Source of the DNA: Collinsella sp.
GTDB taxonomy: Bacteria > Actinomycetota > Coriobacteriia > Coriobacteriales > Coriobacteriaceae
Reading direction: 5' to 3'
Length of the DNA stretch: 64,000 nt
Assembly: GCA_018378775.1 (NCBI GenBank)
Contig: JAGZWV010000002.1
Span: 18,998 to 82,997 of the forward strand
Part shown: positions 35,857 to 43,020 of the stretch, one piece after another
Layout of the letters: each line of letters starts with the position of its first letter
Numbering within the stretch: the first letter of the stretch is position 1
The notes under the pieces: generated by a model
Database searches by the model: none
Seen by the model: only the letters and a program-made list of their open reading frames with translations
Told to the model about the DNA's origin: nothing
Translations under genes and position numbers: made by a program

Positions 35857-35898
35857 GGAACGGGCCCGCCGGCAGTCAGTTGCCGGCGGGCCCGTTCC
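35857..35898. repeat. Perfect 18-bp inverted repeat downstream of trpS
   Basis: GGAACGGGCCCGCCGGCA and its exact reverse complement flank GTCAGT. There is no T-run on the plus side. The rest of the gap (35899-36082) is AT-richer and holds a smaller GGTTTAC/GTAAACC pair (36011-36073) but no supported gene. Confidence 0.75.
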
Positions 35899-36082
35899 CG
35901 AAGTACACCGTTGAATCGCACAGAGGGGAGGAATGCGAATCAAACTCAACAGGGCAGGCTTTTTCATCGCCTATTGCCTGCTCCGTTGTTGAATACAATA
36001 TAGTTCACCGTGGTTTACTTTGCAGCATCAATATTCGCCGCCATAGCTTCTCCATAAGTTAGCCCCGGTAAACCTACAACAG

Positions 36083-36121
36083 AAAACCACCACAAAGGGG
36101 ACAGGCACCTTTGTGGTGGTT
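36083..36121. repeat. ACCACCACAAAGG palindrome, copy 3
   Basis: AACCACCACAAAGG (36085-36098) and CCTTTGTGGTGGTT (36108-36121) flank GGACAGGCA. It lies 19 bp beyond the 3' end of the minus-strand MGMT-like gene. Confidence 0.9.
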
Positions 36122-36139
36122 CTGGCCACGGCAGAGCTG

Positions 36140-36460
36140 TTAGAGTCCGGCAGGCCAACGACAGACGGCCAGGTCGACGTGCATGTCGTCCTTAAACGCC
36201 ACACCCTCCCCTAGCAAAAGCTCACGTTGAGCATCGGGACCGCCAAAAGCAAAACCCTCGCATATGCGCCCGTCGGCAAACACCACGCGGTGACAGGGAA
36301 TCTCGCCGGGGCGCGGATTGCTATGCAGGGCATACCCCACATACCGCGCACTTCGTGGTCGACCGGCAAGCAGCGCCACCTGACCATACGTGGCGACCAT
36401 CCCCTCGGGGATCTGCTCGACCACCTCGTACACCCGTTCAAAAAAGCCCTCAGACGCCAT
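36140..36460 (-). CDS. MGMT-like DNA alkyltransferase (C-terminal domain only)
   Basis: The 106-residue protein is just the DNA-binding and methyl-acceptor domain of O6-alkylguanine-DNA alkyltransferases. The active-site motif PCHRVV retains the cysteine, so it could be a real transferase and not an ATL protein (which has Trp there). The helix-turn-helix with the arginine finger is in YGQVALLAGRPRSARYVGYAL. ATG at 36460 follows GGAAGGGAG. It sits between two ACCACC palindromes. Confidence 0.87.
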   Translation of the reverse strand: MASEGFFERVYEVVEQIPEGMVATYGQVALLAGRPRSARYVGYALHSNPRPGEIPCHRVVFADGRICEGFAFGGPDAQRELLLGEGVAFKDDMHVDLAVCRWPAGL

Positions 36461-36487
36461 TGCTCGCTCCCTTCCACCCTGAAAAGC

Positions 36488-36530
36488 ATAAACCACCGCA
36501 AAGGGGACAGGCACCTTTGTGGTGGTTTAT
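36488..36530. repeat. ACCACCACAAAGG palindrome, copy 4
   Basis: ATAAACCACCGCAAAGG (36488-36504) and CCTTTGTGGTGGTTTAT (36514-36530) flank GGACAGGCA. The single change (CCGC for CCAC) keeps pairing by G-U on one strand. Confidence 0.9.
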
Positions 36531-36540
36531 GGCAGGTCAG

Positions 36541-37395
36541 TTAGTTGGCGGGCTGGAAGAAGGCTACGGCTACGGCGCCAGGGCCTACGTGGGTACCGAT
36601 GGTGGCGCCGATGGTGTGAACGGGCAACTCGCCCTCGGTGTGGCCAGCCCAAAGTGCCGCGCTGTCCTCGATATACTTCTTGAGCACCGCATCCGAAAGA
36701 CCCGTATAGCCGAGCGCCAGCGGCATAGAAAAGTCGACGCCGCCCGCCTGCTCAACCTTCTGGTTCAACAGGTTGCGGCCGTTCTTGGAGCCGCGTGCCT
36801 TGCCCAGCTGCACGATCAGACCGTCCTCCGCTGCCACCACGGGCTTCACGTTGAGCAGCGTACCCACAGCACCAGCCGCAGCAGACAGGCGACCGCCGCG
36901 CACCAAGTACTCCAGCGTCTCGAGCAGGCCGATAACCACCACACGGTCGCGCACGGCCTCGACAGCCGCCGCGATCAGAGCCGCGCCTTGGCCCTCGTCC
37001 ACCAAACGCAGCGCGTACTCAACCAGCACGCGCTCGCCCAGGGTAACGTTATTGCTATCCACCACATACACATCGCCGCCCGGCGCCTCGGCAAGTGCGG
37101 TGCGGGCACTTTGGTTGGTGCCCGAAAGCTTAGCGCCCACGGTAATAATCACGGCTTCGTCGCCGGCCTCACGTGCTTCGGCAATCGCCTGCGAAAAGGC
37201 GTACGGGTTGACCTGACCGGTCTTGGGCAGCTCGTCGCGCTCGACCAGCATCTCGTAAAAGCGCTGGTGATCGATGTCGACGCCATCCATGTACACATCG
37301 GTGCCAAAGGTGACGGATAGCGGCAGGACGGATAGTGCCGGATGCTCCGCAGGCGACATATCGCTCGCGGAGTCGGTAATGATACGGACGGACAT
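36541..37395 (-). CDS. DegV family fatty acid-binding protein
   Basis: The 284-residue protein begins VRIITDSASDMSP, the DegV N-terminal motif, and has TVGAKLSGTNQSA and LEYLVRGGRLS, the segments that grip the fatty-acid head group and tail. Some DegV/FakB proteins hand exogenous fatty acids to the kinase FakA; no fakA is nearby. Its 3' end is at an ACCACC palindrome. ATG at 37395 is chosen by homology of the start; ribosome-binding site GAAAGGATT. Confidence 0.92.
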   Translation of the reverse strand: MSVRIITDSASDMSPAEHPALSVLPLSVTFGTDVYMDGVDIDHQRFYEMLVERDELPKTGQVNPYAFSQAIAEAREAGDEAVIITVGAKLSGTNQSARTALAEAPGGDVYVVDSNNVTLGERVLVEYALRLVDEGQGAALIAAAVEAVRDRVVVIGLLETLEYLVRGGRLSAAAGAVGTLLNVKPVVAAEDGLIVQLGKARGSKNGRNLLNQKVEQAGGVDFSMPLALGYTGLSDAVLKKYIEDSAALWAGHTEGELPVHTIGATIGTHVGPGAVAVAFFQPAN

Positions 37396-37515
37396 AGCGA
37401 ATCCTTTCTTGCGCGGACCACGCGCAGGGAATTTTGACAGCAAGATCCCAGCGCGACACGCACGCTCAAATAGGAACTGTGCAGTTGTTGATTAGAAGCA
37501 AGTACCAGCGCGGCT

Positions 37516-37965
37516 CTACATCTCGCGCAGGGTGTTGAGAATCGTGCGCAGCGACGCATACATCTGCTCGCGCTGCTCCACACCCATAGCCTTACCGGTG
37601 GTATCGAGCACCTCGCGAATGATGCGGTCCGCCTCGCTCATGCTCTCGCCGCCCAGAGCGGTCAGGCGCACCGGAGCACGGTACTTAACGGCGACATCGC
37701 CCGAATCATCGACCTCGACGTAGCCACCCTCCTCCAGATGCGCGAGCGTACGCGAGACGGCGGCGCGGGTCACGCCTGCCATGCGAGCCAGGTCGGCGCC
37801 AGTCAGGCCGTCCTTGCTGCGCTCAAGATAGTACAGGCACATGACGTCGGAGCCCTTGAGACCCAGCCTTGCGCCCTCAGACGTCTTAATGCGCTGGATC
37901 TCCTTGTAGAGCCCGCTGATCAGTCCGACAAAGTCCTCGAAACGTGTCTCGTCGCTCTGCTGCAT
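37516..37965 (-). CDS. MarR-family transcriptional regulator
   Basis: The 149-residue protein has the winged-helix core DGLTGADLARMAGVTRAAVSRTLAHLEEGGYVEV (about residues 55-88) and helical dimerisation ends. It lies 120 bp upstream of degV on the same strand and may control fatty-acid use, as MarR-type FabT does in other Gram-positives; this is inference from position. ATG at 37965 is chosen because the protein then starts like MarR proteins. Confidence 0.85.
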   Translation of the reverse strand: MQQSDETRFEDFVGLISGLYKEIQRIKTSEGARLGLKGSDVMCLYYLERSKDGLTGADLARMAGVTRAAVSRTLAHLEEGGYVEVDDSGDVAVKYRAPVRLTALGGESMSEADRIIREVLDTTGKAMGVEQREQMYASLRTILNTLREM

Positions 37966-38070
37966 GGGAGACGACCGCCTTTCGCTTGCATAATGCTTAC
38001 GGGTAAACATCTTAGTCGCATAAGGCGACACCCGTACCCAAATACCCCATTTGTTAACCCATCAACATAA

Positions 38071-38109
38071 AAACCACCACAAAGGGGACAGGCACCTTTG
38101 TGGTGGTTT
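38071..38109. repeat. ACCACCACAAAGG palindrome, copy 5
   Basis: AAACCACCACAAAGG (38071-38085) and CCTTTGTGGTGGTTT (38095-38109) are perfect arms around GGACAGGCA. It lies just beyond the 3' end of the B3/B4 gene (minus strand). Confidence 0.9.
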
Positions 38110-38135
38110 GGGGCATCAATAGGTTCTAGGCGCCG

Positions 38136-38855
38136 CTACAGCTCCACGCAGGGATTGTCGCGAGTCACAAGCGTCTTAACGACAACCGTCGCTCCCAGAT
38201 AACGCTCGAGCAACTCAGCGAGGCGATCGATCGCGGCCTGGCATTCCCCCATCCGCTCGGGCTCCACGCACTCAATCGCCAGGAACGCATCGGCCGAATC
38301 ATCGGACAGCGCCGTGCGAACGCCGTCGCGCCAGTTCCAGCAGCGGCACACAGCGCCCGCATCGTCGATGTAGGCGAGCTCGCCGGGCAACGTCGGATCG
38401 TCCGCCTCCTCGCCAAGCGGCAAGAACGCATCGCCACCGTCGGTCACCTTCAAGCGAAGGTCTCCCTCGATCGCATGCAGATCCTCGCCTCCCACGGGCA
38501 GCGCGTAGGTCAGCGACACCGTGTTGTAAATATCCACCGCGGGCGTAATGTGGCCCACCGGCTTGCCTTTGAGCACGCGTTTGAGCAAGTTCTCGATCGA
38601 GCAGCGCGCGCCTTTCTTGGTCTTGAACAGCCGGTACGCGTCACGCCAAGCCTTCACCGGCGCGTTCTCGCTGATGGTATCGCTCGTCAGGCGACGCTCC
38701 GCTTCGATATTGGCGCGGTCGAGCAACGCGGCAATGGCATCCACGTCCTCCTGGGGAATCTGAGCCGCGGGCTTCATGCCCTTTACGACCACGACGCCGA
38801 CCGCCGCCTGTGGAAACAGCTCCCAAAACGAATTCTCGGCAACAAAGCCCTTCAT
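38136..38855 (-). CDS. B3/B4 domain protein (phenylalanyl-tRNA synthetase beta-like editing domain)
   Basis: The 239-residue protein is a stand-alone B3/B4 domain as in PheT, with the core KAWRDAYRLFKTKKGARCSIENLLKR, then a VGHITPAVDIYNTVSLTYALPVGGED block. In PheT this fold removes tyrosine wrongly attached to tRNA-Phe; stand-alone members may edit or bind aminoacyl-tRNA, but this is unproven. ATG 38855 is chosen over 38870 because AAGGGAGAG lies directly before it. The gene has a long structured leader. Confidence 0.85.
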   Translation of the reverse strand: MKGFVAENSFWELFPQAAVGVVVVKGMKPAAQIPQEDVDAIAALLDRANIEAERRLTSDTISENAPVKAWRDAYRLFKTKKGARCSIENLLKRVLKGKPVGHITPAVDIYNTVSLTYALPVGGEDLHAIEGDLRLKVTDGGDAFLPLGEEADDPTLPGELAYIDDAGAVCRCWNWRDGVRTALSDDSADAFLAIECVEPERMGECQAAIDRLAELLERYLGATVVVKTLVTRDNPCVEL

Positions 38856-38869
38856 ACGCTCTCCCTTCA

Positions 38870-38993
38870 TTGTGCGCGCCCGAGTGAGGGCGCCTAAACA
38901 AAAAGCGCCCTCACAGCGGCCACCTTCAAAGTCCTACGGTGCCGCCACAAGAGCGCTTGCGCTGCCCCCATCCGGAGAAGGGGGCGATATGTC
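38870..38993 (-). promoter_or_regulatory. Structured 5' leader of the B3/B4 gene, candidate riboregulator
   Basis: About 140 nt between the promoter and the start codon form four successive hairpins: GCCCCC/GGGGGC (38964-38985), AGCGC/GCGCT (38952-38963), CGGCCACC with GGTGCCG (around 38915-38947), and GTGAGGGCGC/GCGCCCTCAC (38884-38914, T-rich loop). It does not match T-box, TPP, SAM, cobalamin or c-di-GMP riboswitch cores that I could recall. Confidence 0.45.
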
Positions 38994-38999
38994 AGGCGT

Positions 39000-39028
39000 A
39001 TTGTAACCTGAGTCATCCGCCCAAGCAA
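39000..39028 (-). promoter_or_regulatory. Promoter of the B3/B4 gene
   Basis: On the minus strand TTGCTT (39028-39023) and TACAAT (39005-39000) are 17 bp apart. The -35 touches the end of the copy-6 palindrome. Confidence 0.65.
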
Positions 39029-39065
39029 AACCACCACAAAGGTAACTGTCCCCTTTGTGGTGGTT
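39027..39065. repeat. ACCACCACAAAGG palindrome, copy 6, inverted centre
   Basis: AAAACCACCACAAAGG (39027-39042) and CCTTTGTGGTGGTT (39052-39065) flank TAACTGTCC. The centre is the reverse complement of the GGACAGGCA seen in other copies, so this copy is inserted in the other direction. It lies beyond the 3' end of pckA. Confidence 0.88.
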
Positions 39066-39082
39066 ATGGACTTGCGGCGACG

Positions 39083-40753
39083 CTAGTGGCGGAGTCCCAG
39101 CAAGCCGCGGCCGCGATGACGGGCCTCGGCGGACACCTGGGCGTGCGGGCCGGCGGCCTTGACGGACTCGGGAAGGTGCGAGTACTTCTTCTCGAAGTTC
39201 TCCTCGAACATCACCGCCAGGTTGTGCGCTGCCTCGTCGTAGCGCGCGGTGCTCTGCCAGTACTGGCGCGGCACCAGGATGCCGTCGGGCACACCGTGGC
39301 ACGTAGTGGGAATGTCGACATTAAAGATATCGTCGTGCACAAACTCGCTGTCCTCGATGGTACCGTCGAGGGCGCGAGCGACCAGGGCGCGCGTGTAGGC
39401 CAGCTCGATGCGATGGCCCACGCCATAACCGCCGCCAATCCAACCGGTGTTGACCAGGTAGACGCGCGTGCGGCCGTCGGCGATGCGCTCGCCGAGCATC
39501 TTAGCGTAGACCATGGGGTCGAGCGGCATAAACGGCTCGCCAAACAGCGAGGAGAACGTGGGCGTGGGCTCGGTGACGCCAACCTCGGTGCCGGGGATCT
39601 TGGCCGTAAAGCCCGTCACAAAGTGATACATGGCGGCGTCGGCCGTCAGGCGCGAGATAGGCGGCAGCACGCCAAAGGCATCGCAGGTCAGGAACAGCAC
39701 GACGCTGGGAGTGGTGCCCATGCCCTTGGTCCACGCGTTGGGGATATGCTCGACGGGATAGGCCACGCGCGTGTTGTGCGTGATCGAGATGTCGTCGTAG
39801 TTGGGCTTGCGGTTCTCGTCGAGCACCACGTTTTCGCAAATGGCGCCAAAACGGACGGCGTTGAAGATCTCGGGCTCGTGGAAGGCGTCCAGGCCCTCGC
39901 ATTTGGCGTAGCAGCCACCCTCGATGTTGAAGATGCCCATGTCGGACCAACCGTGCTCGTCGTCGCCGATCAGTAGGCGCGTGGGATTGGCCGAAAGCGT
40001 GGTCTTGCCGGTGCCGGACAGGCCAAAGAACACGGCGGTCTCGTGCGTGACGGGGTCCATGCTGGCCGAGCAGTGCATGGGCAGCACGTCGTCCTCGACG
40101 GGCAGCAGATAGTTCATGACGCTAAAGATCGACTTTTTAATCTCGCCGGAGTAGCCGGTGCCGGCGACCAGAATCACGCGTTCCTGGAAGTTGATGACCA
40201 CGGCAGCGCTGGAGTTGAGGCCCTTGATGGCGGGGTCGCACTGGTAACCGGGCGCTGCGAGCACGCAGAAGTCGGGCTCGCCGGTGCGCGCGATTTCGCG
40301 GGCGAGCGGGCGGGCGAGCATCTGCTTAATAAAGAGTGCCTGGCTGGCACGCTCGCAGGCAACGAGCAGTCGACGCGTGTGGTTGCGGTCGGTGCCTGCC
40401 ATGCCGCGGGTGACGAACACGTCGCGCTCGTTGAGATAGTCGACGATGCCGGCCTTGATGGCCTCATAGCTCTCGACGGACAGCGGGCGGTTGACGGCGC
40501 CCCAGGCAATCTTGTCGTGAACGTCGGGGGTGTCAACGATAAAGCGGTCATTGGGGGAACGGCCGGTACGCTCCCCCGTCTCGATCACCAGCGCGCCGTT
40601 GGATGCCATGCGGCCTTCTTCGCGGCGGATAGCGTGCTCGACGAGCTCCGCGGCGGGTAGATCGACCAGCAGACGGGGCTGATTCTCGGCGGGATCTTCA
40701 ACGAGCGTAATACCAAAGTTGGACAAAACATCTGCAGGGGTAACACCAGGCAT
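39083..40753 (-). CDS. pckA: Phosphoenolpyruvate carboxykinase (ATP)
   Basis: The 556-residue enzyme interconverts oxaloacetate and PEP using ATP/ADP. Seen in order are RSPNDRFIV, the kinase-1a P-loop GLSGTGKTTLSA, the metal-binding LIGDDEHGWSD, ENVVLDE and the adenine-binding end NTGWIGGGYGVGHRI. In gut anaerobes it often runs in the carboxylating direction. AAAGGAGGCCCC precedes ATG. Single gene. Confidence 0.97.
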   Translation of the reverse strand: MPGVTPADVLSNFGITLVEDPAENQPRLLVDLPAAELVEHAIRREEGRMASNGALVIETGERTGRSPNDRFIVDTPDVHDKIAWGAVNRPLSVESYEAIKAGIVDYLNERDVFVTRGMAGTDRNHTRRLLVACERASQALFIKQMLARPLAREIARTGEPDFCVLAAPGYQCDPAIKGLNSSAAVVINFQERVILVAGTGYSGEIKKSIFSVMNYLLPVEDDVLPMHCSASMDPVTHETAVFFGLSGTGKTTLSANPTRLLIGDDEHGWSDMGIFNIEGGCYAKCEGLDAFHEPEIFNAVRFGAICENVVLDENRKPNYDDISITHNTRVAYPVEHIPNAWTKGMGTTPSVVLFLTCDAFGVLPPISRLTADAAMYHFVTGFTAKIPGTEVGVTEPTPTFSSLFGEPFMPLDPMVYAKMLGERIADGRTRVYLVNTGWIGGGYGVGHRIELAYTRALVARALDGTIEDSEFVHDDIFNVDIPTTCHGVPDGILVPRQYWQSTARYDEAAHNLAVMFEENFEKKYSHLPESVKAAGPHAQVSAEARHRGRGLLGLRH

Positions 40754-40893
40754 GGGGCCTCCTTTAAAAACGCGACACGTGGACGCGGCGCGCACTTTAC
40801 TCACGTAAAGCCCGTTGTACCCGATATGCAAAAACGTTTTTGCGGCAAGGGCGGCAAGCCCGCCCAACGGTCAAAAATCGCAGGCAAGCGGCC

Positions 40894-41030
40894 TAGTCAT
40901 TGGGGACGTTTTTCAACGACTAGTCATTGCGGACACTCTTGAACAGGCAACATTCAAGGAATGTCCCCGGATGCCGGTACTTAGGGACGTTCCCAAAGTG
41001 CCGGCACATAAGGAACGTCCCTAAGTGCCG
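40894..41030. repeat. Cluster of four short palindromic repeats
   Basis: In order: TAGTCATTGGGGACGTTTTT (40894) resembling 21501-21532; a partial second TAGTCATTG unit with GGACACTC (40921); GCCGGTACTTAGGGACG with its partner TCCCAAAGTGCCGGC (40973-41004); and GGCACATAAGGA/TCCCTAAGTGCC (41000-41030), the same as 28152-28183. All carry GGGAC or GGAAC/GTCCC cores, suggesting related origin. Confidence 0.75.
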
Positions 41031-41084
41031 ACTACCGAATGGCGCCGCCGAAATTATCGAACAACCTGTTCAAAAACACGAGCG

Positions 41085-41104
41085 GACACCGCGGTGTCTA
41101 TACT
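41085..41104 (+). promoter_or_regulatory. Flippase promoter with a perfect palindrome against the -10 box
   Basis: GACACCGCGGTGTC (41085-41098) is a 14-bp perfect palindrome ending one base before TATACT (41099-41104). No canonical -35 is seen, so an activator or repressor may bind the palindrome. Confidence 0.5.
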
Positions 41105-41132
41105 AGAGCGCAGCAATAGAAAGGACCCCGCT

Positions 41133-42716
41133 TTGAGCATCACGCCCCTCGATAGCATTCGCCGCGCCATCGCCCGCCGTAACGGCATCTCCAACCCCGC
41201 TGCATCGAAAGACGGCGCCGCGAAGGCCCAGGGCGGCCGCATCGAGAACGGCCTGTTCCCCGCCTCCCACACGGCCGAAGAGCTCGCGCGCATCCAGGAG
41301 CTGAGCCAGCGCAACGCCGGCGGCCCCGACAGCAGCCAGGCCACGCGCCGTCGCCGGCGCGAACGCGATCGGGAGCCCAGCCCCGTCCGCCGCATGGTCA
41401 ACGCTTGGTGGAACCGTCTGCTCGGCGCCGTCTACGGCGGCGGCTTCTCCATGCAGGAAGCGGAATACGAGGAGCACGCCACCAGTCGCGACTATCTTTG
41501 GAACACCCTGGGCACCGCCGTATGGGGCATGGCGTTTCCGCTGCTCACCATTGTGTCGACGCAGCTCGTGGGCGCCGAGGAGGCCGGCAAGTTCTCCATC
41601 GCCTTTGTTACCGGCACGCTCATCATGATCGCGTGCAACTACGGCGTGCGCAACTTTCAGGTCTCGGACATCGACGAAAAAACCTCCTTCGCCTCCTACC
41701 AGCTCAACCGTTGGCTTTGCGGAGCGCTCGCACTAGGCTGCGGCCTCACGTACAGCAGCGCACGCGGCTACGATGCGCAGATGGCCACGATCGGCCTGGG
41801 CGTCTACCTCTATAAGGTGATCGACGGCATCGCCGACGTGTACGAGGGCCGCCTGCAGCAGGCCGACAAGCTCTACTTGGCTGGAATGAGTCAAACGCTA
41901 CGCTCCGTCGGCGTCATCGCGGTCTTCAGCGTGGCGCTGTTCTTCACGCGTAGCATGCCCATCGCGGCCATTGCCATGGGCATCGCCGCGATCGCCTCGC
42001 TCGTGCTGGTCACCGCGCCGCTCGCCCTGCTCGAGACCGAAAAATCGCGCCGCGTAAGCCTGCGCGAGGTCGGCCACCTGTTTGTCCAGTGCGCCCCACT
42101 CTTTGGCGCGCTATTCCTGTTCAATCTTATCGAGAGCATGCCCAAGTTTGTGATGGAAGGAACACTGGCCTACAAATACCAGTTGTACTTTAATGCCCTG
42201 TTTTTTCCAGCTCAGGCTATTCTGTTGAGCATTGGATTTGTCTATAAACCGCAGTTCCTGCGCTTGTCGAGCATTTGGGCTAATCCTCGCAAGCGTCGTC
42301 GCTTTGACCTGATTATTGTTGCCGTTATGGCGCTGATCGTGGTCATCACCGGCGTGTGCGCCGCATTTATGGCAGGTCCCGGTATTCCCCTCATGAGCTT
42401 TATATACGGTCTCAGCTTTGAACGCTACCGTACGCTGGCGCTGCTGATGGTCGTCGCCGGCGGCGTCACCGCGGCCATCGACTTTATCTACGCCATCATC
42501 ACGGTGCTGCGCCACGCTGGAGACGTCACCAAGATCTACCTGATCTGCTTTGCCGTGAGCGTGGTGCTCCCGGTGATTCTGATCAATCTGCTCGGCCTGA
42601 TGGGCGCCGTCGTGAGCTACCTGGCCATTATGGCCCTACTGCTGGTACTGTTGATTATCGAGTACGCCCACATCCGCCAACGCATAGAGAGGGACCGGAA
42701 TCCGTACGGCGCCTAA
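41133..42716 (+). CDS. Polysaccharide flippase-like membrane protein (MOP superfamily)
   Basis: The 527-residue protein has a basic, disordered N-terminal 110 residues and then about 12 membrane helices, with the pattern of Wzx/O-antigen flippases (TLGTAVWGMAFPLLTIVSTQLVGAEEAGKFSIA). These move lipid-linked glycans across the membrane. TTG at 41133 is chosen as start because GAAAGGA lies seven bases before it; the next in-frame ATG is deep in the protein and the upstream frame runs into repeats. No glycosyltransferases adjoin it; the nearest related gene is the WecA-like transferase 7 kb away. Confidence 0.82.
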   Translation: MSITPLDSIRRAIARRNGISNPAASKDGAAKAQGGRIENGLFPASHTAEELARIQELSQRNAGGPDSSQATRRRRRERDREPSPVRRMVNAWWNRLLGAVYGGGFSMQEAEYEEHATSRDYLWNTLGTAVWGMAFPLLTIVSTQLVGAEEAGKFSIAFVTGTLIMIACNYGVRNFQVSDIDEKTSFASYQLNRWLCGALALGCGLTYSSARGYDAQMATIGLGVYLYKVIDGIADVYEGRLQQADKLYLAGMSQTLRSVGVIAVFSVALFFTRSMPIAAIAMGIAAIASLVLVTAPLALLETEKSRRVSLREVGHLFVQCAPLFGALFLFNLIESMPKFVMEGTLAYKYQLYFNALFFPAQAILLSIGFVYKPQFLRLSSIWANPRKRRRFDLIIVAVMALIVVITGVCAAFMAGPGIPLMSFIYGLSFERYRTLALLMVVAGGVTAAIDFIYAIITVLRHAGDVTKIYLICFAVSVVLPVILINLLGLMGAVVSYLAIMALLLVLLIIEYAHIRQRIERDRNPYGA

Positions 42717-42786
42717 TTGCGTCGATGGGAGAAGCTAATTTGCGGTGGAATCACCCCGGCTGGAGTCTCGTTGCGGACACGTAAAA

Positions 42787-42909
42787 CTAAGTGAGTAGAT
42801 TTTTACCGAATCCCCGACCACACCGACAGAGCACAAGTCTGTGACCTGCGGTTTTATTGAGGCAAATATGTTGGGTGCTCGGCATTTCCAAAAAAGTCTA
42901 CTCACTTAG
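42787..42909. repeat. Long inverted repeat, AAAACCGCAGGT-centre family, copy 2
   Basis: CTAAGTGAGTAGA (42787-42799) and TCTACTCACTTAG (42897-42909) are perfect 13-bp arms with 97 bp between. The middle carries ACCTGCGGTTTTA, the reverse complement of the centre at 21593-21722, although the arms differ. It occupies the 304-bp gap before the phosphoesterase gene end. Confidence 0.7.
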
Positions 42910-42925
42910 CCGGCGGGCAGCCAAA

Positions 42926-42955
42926 TGATTATTTAATCCCGTCCCAGAGAAATCA
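42926..42955. repeat. AATCCCGTCCCAGA hairpin, copy 2
   Basis: TGATT and AATCA flank a core that includes TTTAATCCCGTCCCAGA, identical for 17 bases to 31827-31864. It again lies beyond the 3' end of a minus-strand gene. Confidence 0.7.
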
Positions 42956-43020
42956 ATTTGCGGGCAGAAGGGCAAAAGTAGTCAAAAAACCCTTCCCATA
43001 TTAGCTACCCCTTGCACCGA

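Noticed and set aside
35743..35967. Small minus-strand gene (74 codons) after trpS
   Set aside because: It runs through the trpS terminator and the 18-bp palindrome; composition looks random.
38870..38993. T-box riboswitch before the B3/B4 gene
   Set aside because: The conserved AGGGTGGNACCGCG is not met and the leader is short; kept only as an unassigned structure.
24550..39065. CRISPR array made of the ACCACC repeats
   Set aside because: Copies are spread over 15 kb at gene ends, with no regular spacers and no cas genes.
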